Part shown: positions 7,949 through 16,486 of the stretch, in pieces
Layout of the letters: each line of letters starts with the position of its first letter
Position numbering within the stretch: the stretch's first letter is position 1
Source of the DNA: CAYFUR01 sp964346275
GTDB taxonomy: Bacteria; Sumerlaeota; Sumerlaeia; SLMS01
Direction: 5' to 3'
NCBI GenBank assembly: GCA_964346275.1
Contig: CAYFUR010000044.1
Coordinates: 1-30,592 of the forward strand
DNA: 30,592 bases
Position numbers and translations under genes: made by a program
Notes under the pieces: model-generated
The model's database searches: none
Told to the model about the DNA's origin: nothing
Seen by the model: the letters and a program-made list of their open reading frames with translations, nothing else

Positions 7949-7982
7949 ACAAGGCGGATATCTTCCAATCGGAGTCCTTCTC

Positions 7983-10900
7983 ATGAACTGGACGCCCGGC
8001 GCGGCTTTGTTTCTCCTGGCGAGCGCCCTTTTCACGGCTTTTCTGGCCACACCCCCTCGCGCCCAGGCGCTCCATGCCGGATATTATAACCACCCGGATA
8101 TTTACGGCGAGATGCTGGTGTTCTCCTCCGAAGGCGACCTTTGGTCCGTTTCGCCAGAGGGTGGAACCGCCCGGCGCTTAACCCGGGACCCGGGCATGGA
8201 GCTTTATCCGCGCATTTCACCGGATGGTAAGTGGATCGCCTTTGCCGCCGAATACGATGGCAACTATGATGTCTACGTCATGCCCAGCAAGGGAGGAACA
8301 CCGGAACGCCTGACGTGGCATCCCTATGCCGACGTTCCCACCTCATGGACCCCCGACGGCGCCGCAATCCTTCATCACACGGCCCGCTCTCATCCCCACT
8401 CTGACCGGGAAACCTATACCGTGCCCCGCGAGGGGGGCGTGCCCCAGTTGCTTCCGCTCGGTTCCTCAAGCTTTGCCGTCATGGCGGCGGACGGCCGCAC
8501 GGTGGCCTTTAATCGCAACCTGGTGCAGACGCGCACCTGGAAGCGTTACGGCGGAGGGCTGGCGGATGACATTTGGCTCGGGGATCTGGAAACCGGCGAA
8601 TTCCTCCAAGTGACGAAATACTTTGGAAACGACCTGACTCCTCTCTTTGCCGGCGGGCGCATCTATTTCACCAGCGAGCGCGATGGCCGGATGAATCTCT
8701 GGTCGGTCAGCCGGGAGGGAAAAGACCTCGAGCAGCATACAGACTTCACCGATTTTGATGTGCGCTTTCCGCAGACAGATGGCGAATACCGCATTGTTTT
8801 CCAGAAAGGGGCGGATATCTTTCTCTATGACGCGCGAACGGAGGAGGCGCACCTGGTGGAGATCCAGTTGCCGAGCGACCGCCCACGAATCCGCCCTCAC
8901 CTTTCCAGGCCGTCGCAGTTCCTGAGTGACTTCTCTGTCAGCAATGATGGAAAGAAGCTGCTCTTCGCATCGCGGGGGGAGTTGTTCAACGTCCCCGCAA
9001 AGTATGGCCGCGCGCGGAGCCTCTCCAATTCCCCCGGAACGCGCGAGAGCACGCCCGTTTTTGCCGGAGAGGATGAAGAATACGTGGCTTATCTCTCGGA
9101 CGAAACGGGGAATTACGAACTCTACCGCGCCGACGCGCGGACGGGTAGCGGGGCGGCGCAGATCGGTTCGACAGAGGAGGACGGCCGGGGGTATATACAA
9201 CCTTTCTTCAATATCGAAGCCGCGCCGGATGGCGACAAGGTTGCCTATGCGGATCAGACCGGGACGTTGTATTGGACGGGACTGACAACCCCGACGCTTC
9301 ACCGCGTTGATCACAGCAATGTCTGGGAAATCCGCGAATACGAATGGTCGCCGGACAGCCGCTTCCTGGCCTATTCGAAACGGGAAAAGAACGATTACCG
9401 GCGCGTATATATCTACGACAGTGAAACGAAAGAAACCCGCCCGGTGACCGACGGTATGTTCGACAGCGGGTCGCCGGCATGGGACCCAGAGGGAGGCTAT
9501 CTCTTCTTCCTGTCGGCCCGTTCCTTCAACCGCGTTGAGGCGTCTTTCGAGTATGAAACCATCATGGCCGATCCGGACAAAATCTATGCGATCCTTCTGA
9601 ACGATGAATCAGACAACCCGTTCTTCAAACCGGATCCCTATGACGAAGATGACGAGGAGAAGGACGAGGATGAAGAGGAAGAAGGAAAAGAGGATAGCCC
9701 CGAAACGGCCAGCGACGACGATCCGACCACAGAGAGCCTCGCCGCGGAGAATGGCGATGAGGCAGAGGAGGAAGAAGACGTCATCGTGGAAATCGAATTC
9801 GATAACATTTTATATCGCCAGATTCCGTTCCCCGTGGACTCGGGCCACCTTTGGGGGCTCCAGGCGTCCAAGGGCCGCGTGTTCTATGGGCGTTACGATG
9901 ACGGGAAATCGGATCTTGCTGTGTTTGACTATACAGCGGACAAGCCGGAGGAGAAGACTTTCGTCTCCGACGTGAAAAGCTATGCGATGTCGCGAAACCG
10001 CAAGCACTTGGCCTATCGCGTGGGCGACGCGGTGAAGATTGCCGAGGCTTCCGCCGACAAGGCGGGGGAGAAGGATGCCGCTCCGGAAATCAACCGCGCG
10101 CTGTTGGCCGTCGATCCCGTCGAGGAATGGAACCAGATATTCTGGGAAGCGTATCGCTATAACCGGGATTATTTCTATGTTCCCAATATGGCGGACGTGG
10201 ACTGGGACGCGGTGGCCAGGCGTTATCACCCCCTGGTTGAGCGGGTTTCTATACGCCAGGAGCTGACCGATCTGATCGGAAACTTCATCGGCGAACTGGG
10301 CCATGGCCATACGTATATATGGGGCCACGGCGACGCTCCATCGGGAGAAACCGTTCCGACGGGCGTGCTGGGCGTCGATTTCGCCACGGACGAAGAACAC
10401 GATCAAATCGTTCTGGAAAAAATCTATCGAGGAGAACGCTGGGATCCAAGGTTGGAAAGCCCCTTGAACACACGGCGCACGGCTGAGGTGAAGGAAGGGT
10501 CCTATCTCCTGGAGGTGAACGGCAAGCCGGTGACCACACGGGTCGACCCGCTCTCGCATTTCTGGGGTCTAGGCAAGGGCGCGGACGTCGAGCTGACCAT
10601 TGCCGAAGATCCGGAAGGGGAAACGGCAAAGGATTATCGGGTCAAATTGCTTGAGGCGGACACGGCCCTGCGCCGCCACGAGTGGGTGGCGAGCAGGCGT
10701 GAATACGCCGCGGCGCAATCGGATGGCAAAATCGGCTATGTCTATCTTCCCAACATGAGCGACGATGGCCTGGAAGCATTCTTTCGCGAGTTTTTTCCTC
10801 AAATCGAGAAGAAGGCGCTTATCATCGATGTGCGCTGGAATGGCGGCGGAAACGTCAGCCAGAAAATCATCCGGCGCCTGAACCAGAAGCTCTACGCCTA

Positions 10901-11384
10901 TATGGTTTCGAGGAACTTTGAGCATCCCGACACCTATCCTTCCCGGGTTTTCACGGGCCCCATGGCCTGCCTGATCAATGACCGGGCGGGTTCGGACGGG
11001 GATATCTTCGCCCGCAGTTTCCAGAAATTCGATCTGGGGCCGCTCATTGGCGAGCGAACCTGGGGCGGCGTTGTCGGGATTCGCTTTCAGACGCGGTTTG
11101 TGGATGGAGGGCAACTTACCGTGCCGGAGTTTTCCTTCATCGACCTGGAGAAGGGGTACGGAATCGAGAATTACGGGATCGAACCGGATAAGGGGTTTCG
11201 GGTGCCGCGGCGTCCGGAGGATGAAGCGGCCGGCCGCGATCCCCAACTGGACGCCGCTATCGAATACCTGGGCAAGGAAATGAAGAAGAGCAAATACCAG
11301 CGGCCGGATTTGCCGGAGGATTTGCCGGACCGGTCGACAGAGGCTTTCCGCGAGCGGAGCGAAGAGTGGATGACCAAACCGTGA
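7983..11384 (+). CDS. Exported tricorn-type protease homologue (beta-propeller, PDZ, S41 peptidase)
   Basis: The 1133-residue product starts with a signal peptide (ALFLLASALFTAFLATPPRAQA), then TolB/WD-like propeller blades (IYGEMLVFSSEGDLWSVSPEGG, LYPRISPDGKWIAFAA), a second propeller, a PDZ-like domain (about 870-920) and the C-terminal S41 peptidase core. Catalytic features of tricorn are visible: H776 in GHGHTYIWG, the nucleophile S1004 in NDRAGSDGD, and a late ENYGIEPDKG segment matching the region that carries the fourth residue. The position before H776, Ser in archaeal tricorn, is Gly here. Family members degrade peptides; the signal peptide suggests periplasmic or extracytoplasmic action. 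An unusual, highly acidic linker occupies residues ~551-600 (DEDDEEKDEDEEEEGKED). ATG 7983 was chosen because it begins the signal peptide and has CGGAG upstream. The gene follows a terminator and precedes the glycan cassette. Confidence 0.92.
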   Translation: MNWTPGAALFLLASALFTAFLATPPRAQALHAGYYNHPDIYGEMLVFSSEGDLWSVSPEGGTARRLTRDPGMELYPRISPDGKWIAFAAEYDGNYDVYVMPSKGGTPERLTWHPYADVPTSWTPDGAAILHHTARSHPHSDRETYTVPREGGVPQLLPLGSSSFAVMAADGRTVAFNRNLVQTRTWKRYGGGLADDIWLGDLETGEFLQVTKYFGNDLTPLFAGGRIYFTSERDGRMNLWSVSREGKDLEQHTDFTDFDVRFPQTDGEYRIVFQKGADIFLYDARTEEAHLVEIQLPSDRPRIRPHLSRPSQFLSDFSVSNDGKKLLFASRGELFNVPAKYGRARSLSNSPGTRESTPVFAGEDEEYVAYLSDETGNYELYRADARTGSGAAQIGSTEEDGRGYIQPFFNIEAAPDGDKVAYADQTGTLYWTGLTTPTLHRVDHSNVWEIREYEWSPDSRFLAYSKREKNDYRRVYIYDSETKETRPVTDGMFDSGSPAWDPEGGYLFFLSARSFNRVEASFEYETIMADPDKIYAILLNDESDNPFFKPDPYDEDDEEKDEDEEEEGKEDSPETASDDDPTTESLAAENGDEAEEEEDVIVEIEFDNILYRQIPFPVDSGHLWGLQASKGRVFYGRYDDGKSDLAVFDYTADKPEEKTFVSDVKSYAMSRNRKHLAYRVGDAVKIAEASADKAGEKDAAPEINRALLAVDPVEEWNQIFWEAYRYNRDYFYVPNMADVDWDAVARRYHPLVERVSIRQELTDLIGNFIGELGHGHTYIWGHGDAPSGETVPTGVLGVDFATDEEHDQIVLEKIYRGERWDPRLESPLNTRRTAEVKEGSYLLEVNGKPVTTRVDPLSHFWGLGKGADVELTIAEDPEGETAKDYRVKLLEADTALRRHEWVASRREYAAAQSDGKIGYVYLPNMSDDGLEAFFREFFPQIEKKALIIDVRWNGGGNVSQKIIRRLNQKLYAYMVSRNFEHPDTYPSRVFTGPMACLINDRAGSDGDIFARSFQKFDLGPLIGERTWGGVVGIRFQTRFVDGGQLTVPEFSFIDLEKGYGIENYGIEPDKGFRVPRRPEDEAAGRDPQLDAAIEYLGKEMKKSKYQRPDLPEDLPDRSTEAFRERSEEWMTKP

Positions 11385-11415
11385 TTCAAGAGGGGAAGTT
11401 TTCATTGGCAGGAAG

Positions 11416-11450
11416 GCTGGCGCTTCCCAGGCTGAAGCGCTGTATCCAGC
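11416..11450. other. Hairpin in the gap before the glycan cassette
   Basis: GCGCTTC (11420-11426) pairs with GAAGCGC (11434-11440), and an outer GCTGG (11416-11420) / CCAGC (11446-11450) can extend it with an internal bulge. There is no T-tract, so it is more likely a leader structure or weak stop between the protease gene and the cassette start at 11473. Confidence 0.35.
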
Positions 11451-11472
11451 GGGCGTTAAAGGGTCTTGATTC

Positions 11473-14400
11473 GTGGAAAAACCATCAGCCAGCACAATAA
11501 TCCGCCAACCGCGGGGAGGGCGGCTCGGCGCGGAAGCCCAGTTTCTTCCCGGCGAGGCGGAGCATGATTCAGTGGACACTTTCGGCCTGCTTTTGCGCAA
11601 GCTGGCTGAATTGAGCCTGCTGTCGACGATTATCGCCGTCCCGCTGATGTACCACCTCTCGCTTTCCTCTGGCCAATTGGGCCGATTGCAGGAGTTTCTC
11701 GCCTCGTTTGGAGTGGACGAATCCAGCCGGCTTTTCGCTAATGAAATCCAGCCCTTTCTCGGCGGGTTGATGCCGACGCTCGAGATGAAGTTTTCCGCCT
11801 GGTTCCTTCTGGGAATTGTGATGTTCGCGGGCTATGTGGCGATGAAGGTTTTCGAGGGCATCACGCGGCGTTCCGTTTATCGCGATCGCCTGCCGCAGAT
11901 TTCCACGGGCGGGCGGCTCATTCGCCTGATTCCCCTTTTCTTTCTCACGGCGTTTCTCGTCTATGCGCTGGCGTCTATCCTGTTTTGGCCGCCAGAGATT
12001 CCTCTCGAAGCGGCTCAGCTCTCCGGATCCGTCGCTGGGGGAACAAAGCAGTCGTCGGTCGGGGCCTGGATCGGCGAGCGTCTTGGCGGCGGGGGATTCT
12101 TCTACTCCATGACTGCCTGGCTCCAGGTGGTTTTTGCCCTCTTTTTCTTACTGGTCGCCGAAGACCTGATCCGGCGGCGGCGTTTTGTGTTCAAAATCTT
12201 CGCGCTTCTCCTCGGCGTTGGCCTGTTCAATGGATTGATCGTCATCCTTCAGAAGGTCGAATTCGAACCGCTGATGGAGATCTGGGTTCGCTTTGGCGAG
12301 GATAACGTGCGCAATCGCCTGGGAGCCTTCATTGGCCACAATACCGGCGTGGCCAGTTTTCTCCTGGCGCCCTTGCTGATCAGCTTGACCTGGCTCATCG
12401 CCGACACGCCCCCCCGCAGCCGCCTCGTGGGGGTGCTGCTTACGATTATCATTCTGGTGAGTTCCCTGGCCCTGCTTCTGACGCAAAGCCGGGCGATCAT
12501 TCCCCTCGCTGTTCTTATGGCCGGCGTCCTGATCTTTCTGCTCTGGCGGCGGTCCTGCCTGCGGCCGGGTACGCGGATTTATATCTGGCTTCCGGTGGCG
12601 CTGCTTTTCCTGGTGCTGACCCAGCTTGTTCCAACACGTTTTAACCCGCTGTATAGACAGGACGTTTCCCTCGCAGAGCGCGTTTCCGAATTCCGCCCCG
12701 AGCGTCTTATGACGGAAACACGTTTGCGGATTCTTGCCGTCTCCAGCGCCAATCTGATTCCCGAATCGCCGTTCCTTGGCCATGGTTTCGGCACGTTTCA
12801 GTATGTCTATCCAGAGGCCCAGGGCCAGTATTTCCAGGATAACCCGCGATCGGCCCTGGCGCCGACACCGCTTCGGACTCAGCGCGCCCATAACGAATAC
12901 CTTCAGCTCCTTGTGGAAACGGGCCTGGCCGGGCTTGGCCTTGGGCTGCTTGCCCTGATCTTTTATCTGAAAAACGGGCTGCGCGTGATGCAGCGCACCC
13001 TGATGCCTCATCACATCGCGATCCAGGCAGGGGTGTTTGTCAGCATTCTTGGCCTTTTGCTCCATTGTACCGTCGATTTCCCGCTGAGGGTGCCGCCGAT
13101 CGCTCTTGTTCTTGTGCTTCTCCTGGCGATCTGGGGTGCGGGAGAACGCATCTGGATCTATCCGATGCTGCCGCCCCGGGAAGACGAGGACGAAGATATG
13201 CCATCGCAAGAGTCCGTCTCCAGAACGGCGGCGGGAGGGCCGAAGAAGCGTTTCGCGCTGTTAGCCGCCGGGGCCTTGATCCTTGCGGTGCTTCTAGCGG
13301 GGGTTTGCGCACTCTCGGTCAACTCCATCATTCGTTTCCAGTCCACGGCCACGCTGCTTTCGAGGGGCGAGGCAATGCTGAGGGCATTCGCTCAACGCCC
13401 CGATCAAACGCCGTTGCTCTACGAGGGCTACCACGATATCAAATGGGCCAAGCGCATTTTCTGGATCAGCGGGCCGGCGAACCGGCTCATGGGCCAGGCG
13501 CGATATTACACAGCGCGTGAGAACTATCTCCAGTCGGAATCACTTTTTGAACTGGCCGCGGAGAACCAGAGCAATGAAGGGGCACCGCAGGAGCGGGCAA
13601 GCCAGGCCGCGCAAGTCCGGGGACTCGCCCGGCAGGTCTCCCTCGCTGCCATTAACGACGTGAACATGTCTCTTTCAGAAGAGCATTTTCACAAAATCTA
13701 TCAACTGCGCTATACAATCTATTCGCTTCTTTCCCGATATACATCCGGAGAGGAAAGCGAAGAATACCGTGCCTCGGCGGTGGCTGATCTTCAGCGAGCT
13801 GTTACAATGAATCCGGGCGATCCATTCGCCTTGAAGGCGTATATCGAGATTCTGGAGTCCGGCTTCCGGGAGAATTATTCGGAAATCGTTTATTACCTGG
13901 GGCTTCTTCACCATTTCCATCCGGTGTTTTTTAATGAGCAAGTTTTCCAGCGCGTCCTGGATGCGCGAGCCCTGGGCATGGATCAGGATGCTTTCGACAA
14001 GATGAAGTTGATCGCCGAAGCCGTTCCGGAGGACCCGGTTTATCGGCAGGTTCTGGCCGCTTCCGCCGTTTCCGCCGGAAATGTCGAGATGGCGGTGGAA
14101 ATTGCTACTTCGCTGCTGGAGCAAAGGACTGCCAACAGCAAGAACCGGCCTCTGCGCGAGGGGGCCAATATGGTGCTCGCCACGGCGTATATCGAGGCGG
14201 GCCAATACGAGTCGGCTCTGCGCCTGCTGCAGGCGGCGGACCAGTATCAATCGGTCGAGCCAAGTGAAGTGCTGGCGCTTCGTCTCTATGCGCTGGAAGC
14301 GACCGATGAAGACGAGGAGGCGGACCTGATTCGAGCGCAGTTGGAGTCCCTTGGCGAAGAGGCTCCGCGCCATTATCAAATTGCCGGCCTGATCGCCCTG

Positions 14401-14658
14401 CGCGTTTTCCGTCAGCCGGAAGAGGCGGTCTATTGGCTTGAAAAGCGGCGGGACGCCACAGTGCCTGGCCTGGCAATGGATCTTCGCGGCCGGGTTGCGC
14501 TCGCCCGCGCTTACGCTGAATTGGAACAATGGGAAGAGCTTCGCGAGTTGATCCCGGCCATTGATGGGGAGGGCGAGACACCTTATTCCCGGCGCTTGTC
14601 GGCCCTGATCGTCCAGGAATTACGCAGCCAGCTTCCCGGGGAGGGCGATCAACCATGA
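11473..14658 (+). CDS. O-antigen ligase/polymerase (Wzy_C) family membrane protein with C-terminal helical-repeat domain
   Basis: The 1061-residue protein joins a polytopic membrane half to a large soluble half. The first ~570 residues carry about a dozen hydrophobic segments and the Wzy_C/O-antigen-ligase signature: SPFLGHGFGTFQYVYPEAQG, then AHNEYLQLLVETGLAG (from A472), whose His lies in the periplasmic loop typical of WaaL and Wzy. Another membrane helix (FALLAAGALILAVLLAGVCAL) leads to ~430 residues of helix pairs resembling TPRs (FALKAYIEIL, MVLATAYIEAGQYESALRLLQAADQ). Family members join glycan chains to lipid or protein acceptors, or polymerise repeat units. The start is GTG 11473, with AAAGGG 9 bases before; some later start is possible. 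Its stop overlaps the next start as ATGA, so it opens a four-gene translationally linked cassette. Whether it ligates, polymerises or glycosylates proteins is open. Confidence 0.88.
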   Translation: MEKPSASTIIRQPRGGRLGAEAQFLPGEAEHDSVDTFGLLLRKLAELSLLSTIIAVPLMYHLSLSSGQLGRLQEFLASFGVDESSRLFANEIQPFLGGLMPTLEMKFSAWFLLGIVMFAGYVAMKVFEGITRRSVYRDRLPQISTGGRLIRLIPLFFLTAFLVYALASILFWPPEIPLEAAQLSGSVAGGTKQSSVGAWIGERLGGGGFFYSMTAWLQVVFALFFLLVAEDLIRRRRFVFKIFALLLGVGLFNGLIVILQKVEFEPLMEIWVRFGEDNVRNRLGAFIGHNTGVASFLLAPLLISLTWLIADTPPRSRLVGVLLTIIILVSSLALLLTQSRAIIPLAVLMAGVLIFLLWRRSCLRPGTRIYIWLPVALLFLVLTQLVPTRFNPLYRQDVSLAERVSEFRPERLMTETRLRILAVSSANLIPESPFLGHGFGTFQYVYPEAQGQYFQDNPRSALAPTPLRTQRAHNEYLQLLVETGLAGLGLGLLALIFYLKNGLRVMQRTLMPHHIAIQAGVFVSILGLLLHCTVDFPLRVPPIALVLVLLLAIWGAGERIWIYPMLPPREDEDEDMPSQESVSRTAAGGPKKRFALLAAGALILAVLLAGVCALSVNSIIRFQSTATLLSRGEAMLRAFAQRPDQTPLLYEGYHDIKWAKRIFWISGPANRLMGQARYYTARENYLQSESLFELAAENQSNEGAPQERASQAAQVRGLARQVSLAAINDVNMSLSEEHFHKIYQLRYTIYSLLSRYTSGEESEEYRASAVADLQRAVTMNPGDPFALKAYIEILESGFRENYSEIVYYLGLLHHFHPVFFNEQVFQRVLDARALGMDQDAFDKMKLIAEAVPEDPVYRQVLAASAVSAGNVEMAVEIATSLLEQRTANSKNRPLREGANMVLATAYIEAGQYESALRLLQAADQYQSVEPSEVLALRLYALEATDEDEEADLIRAQLESLGEEAPRHYQIAGLIALRVFRQPEEAVYWLEKRRDATVPGLAMDLRGRVALARAYAELEQWEELRELIPAIDGEGETPYSRRLSALIVQELRSQLPGEGDQP

Positions 14659-15029
14659 GCAAAAGCGCCCTGCATCTCTTCGCCGGTCCGCCGGGAGAAG
14701 AGGCCTTGGCGAGCCTGCCCGAAGAAGACCTGGTTGTCTGGCTGGAGCCTCAACTGGGCGGCGCCTGGACGGAGTATAGACAAGGCCGCGAAGTCATCCG
14801 CTTTGGTTTTCCCCAGGATTCGAAGAATCGCTGGTTCCGGATTTTCGAAGTGCCCCGGAAAGGGCATAATGTTTTGAGCCAGGCGCTGGAACGGATGCTT
14901 TTTGCACGGGAGATCGGCGTCCTGAACATCTCTGGCCCCGAGCCCTTGTGGCAAGTTGCCAGGCGCGGAGCGGAAAAGCATCCATCTGTTGCGGTTCACA
15001 TTTCCCCCGGGGAGGACGCAGCCTCATGA
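14655..15029 (+). CDS. Unknown 124-residue protein inside the glycan cassette
   Basis: I do not recognise this family. The product is small, soluble, without signal peptide or membrane segment. It starts MSKSALHLFAGPPGEEALAS, has LPEEDLVVWLEPQLGGAW, a strand pair around VIRFGFPQDSKNRWFRIFEVP, a helix (NVLSQALERMLFARE) and ends in IGVLNISGPEPLWQVARRGAEKHPSVAVH. That the gene is real is supported by ATGA overlaps at both ends: its ATG (14655) overlaps the stop of the first ligase-like gene, and its TGA (15027-15029) overlaps the start of the second. Translational coupling to two membrane glycan proteins suggests a cytoplasmic partner, chain-length or regulatory factor. The phrase FAGPPGEEA and the VLNISGPEP strand could hint at a small alpha/beta fold, but this is not enough for a function. 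Confidence 0.75.
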   Translation: MSKSALHLFAGPPGEEALASLPEEDLVVWLEPQLGGAWTEYRQGREVIRFGFPQDSKNRWFRIFEVPRKGHNVLSQALERMLFAREIGVLNISGPEPLWQVARRGAEKHPSVAVHISPGEDAAS

Positions 15030-16486
15030 CGGAACGCTTGGCCCGGCTGCGCGAGAAGTATTTTCCGCCGCTTGCGGAGCTATACGTTCTGTTGCTCGGT
15101 TTACTGGCGGTTTTCCTGTGGGGCGGATACGAAGCGATCAAAAGAAACACCAGGCTCAGCTTTCTTGCCGCGGGAGGGATGGCCGGCCTGCTGCTGATGT
15201 TTTACGGCGGCACGGCGGTTTGCTTTCCGCTCTACTATACGACCAACCTGGGCTCCGAGGTCGCGCTCCCCGGTGTTCCGGTTTCCCTGAATCGCGCCTT
15301 CGCGGCCTTGCTTCTTGGCGCGGCGGTGTTCGATTTCTGGCGTTATCGTCCCCGGATCACCTGGATCTCTCCCCTCGTGATTTTTCTTTTGTTCAATGTT
15401 TATTATATCACAGTCACTTTTCTGACCCGCCGACCCGACTCGCCGATTCCCGTGAATTCTATCTATTACCTGGTGCCTTTTTTCGTGCTCGTGGCGCTTT
15501 ACTGGCGCGAGGAATGGTTAAAACGCCTCCTGAAGGCGTTTCTCTTTGTCAGCCTGGCTCTTGTGGTATTGCCCGGCCTGATCGAGTTTCTCTCGGGAAG
15601 AAACCTGACATATTCGGGCCTGCAAGGCACAGTGACCCGCATCAATGGTTTTGCGCAGGATTCCATCGTCTATTCCTTCATGGCCATGTGGATCCTGCCC
15701 TTCGCGGTGGTCTTTTTCATTGAGGCAAAATCAGGACTTTCCAAGGTTTTCCATGGGGGAGCGGCGCTCAGCCTGATTTTTGTTTCTCTCATTACGGAAA
15801 ACCGGCAAACGCCTTTTATCCTGGCGGCTGTCCTGTTCGTGTTGCTGGTCTTCGTGCGCTACCGGCACAAGCGCCTGCTTCTGGTTGGGACATTTCTCGC
15901 GGGCATCCTGGTTGCTCCTTTTGCAATTGGGATCATTGCAGACCGTTTGGGCACAGCCACCAATGTGATGATGGATGATTCGCTGGCCATTCGCCGCGAC
16001 AAGTTCCTCATCGCCCAGGAAATCTGGAAAGAACATTTCTGGTTTGGGATCGGGCTGGATCATTTCGGCGAACGCTGGCGCGAATACATCCCCAGCAACA
16101 CGCTGGTTTCCATGGATTACACCGATTGGCGGGCTCACCACGTCGACTTGGGCTATGTGCAGATCATGACGGAATTCGGTTTCATAGGGTTTATGATATT
16201 TGCCGCGCTGATTGCCGCATCGGCGTTCTGGATCGGCAAGCTCTATCGCATCAGCCGCCTCTTCCCCGATTCCTGGCACAGCAATGCTCTCGCCGCAGTG
16301 TCGGCGTCTCTCGCGCTCTTTCTGATATCAAACGTTATTGCCGATGCATTCGTGCGCCTTCAAACATTCTATACCTTCGCGATCCTTTTCGCTCTGGCGA
16401 CCTCTATGCGCATGAGGATTCGAAAAGCAGGAGGCTTGGAAGCGATGATGAAATCCCGCCAGGAATCCAAAGTGGAGGCGGCATGA
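15026..16486 (+). CDS. O-antigen ligase/polymerase family membrane protein
   Basis: The 486-residue protein is hydrophobic along most of its length, with about 11-12 membrane segments beginning at LAELYVLLLGLLAVFLWGG. Near the C-terminus is the family hallmark: a membrane-flanked loop with WFGIGLDHFGERWREYIP and RAHHVDLGYVQIMTEFGFIG, matching the 'G.G...f........aHN.yL....e.G..G' pattern of Wzy_C proteins with AHHVDL in place of AHNxYL. ATG 15026 was chosen over an upstream in-frame start at 14948 because it overlaps the preceding stop as ATGA, has GGGGAGGA upstream and begins the family-like part. It is the second ligase/polymerase-type protein of this cassette, so the two may share work, for example polymerisation and transfer. 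Precise substrate is unknown. Confidence 0.87.
   Translation: MTERLARLREKYFPPLAELYVLLLGLLAVFLWGGYEAIKRNTRLSFLAAGGMAGLLLMFYGGTAVCFPLYYTTNLGSEVALPGVPVSLNRAFAALLLGAAVFDFWRYRPRITWISPLVIFLLFNVYYITVTFLTRRPDSPIPVNSIYYLVPFFVLVALYWREEWLKRLLKAFLFVSLALVVLPGLIEFLSGRNLTYSGLQGTVTRINGFAQDSIVYSFMAMWILPFAVVFFIEAKSGLSKVFHGGAALSLIFVSLITENRQTPFILAAVLFVLLVFVRYRHKRLLLVGTFLAGILVAPFAIGIIADRLGTATNVMMDDSLAIRRDKFLIAQEIWKEHFWFGIGLDHFGERWREYIPSNTLVSMDYTDWRAHHVDLGYVQIMTEFGFIGFMIFAALIAASAFWIGKLYRISRLFPDSWHSNALAAVSASLALFLISNVIADAFVRLQTFYTFAILFALATSMRMRIRKAGGLEAMMKSRQESKVEAA

Noticed and set aside
10569..11600. A 343-codon minus-strand frame across the end of the tricorn-like gene and the cassette start.
   Set aside because: It overlaps two supported plus genes and shows no recognisable domain.
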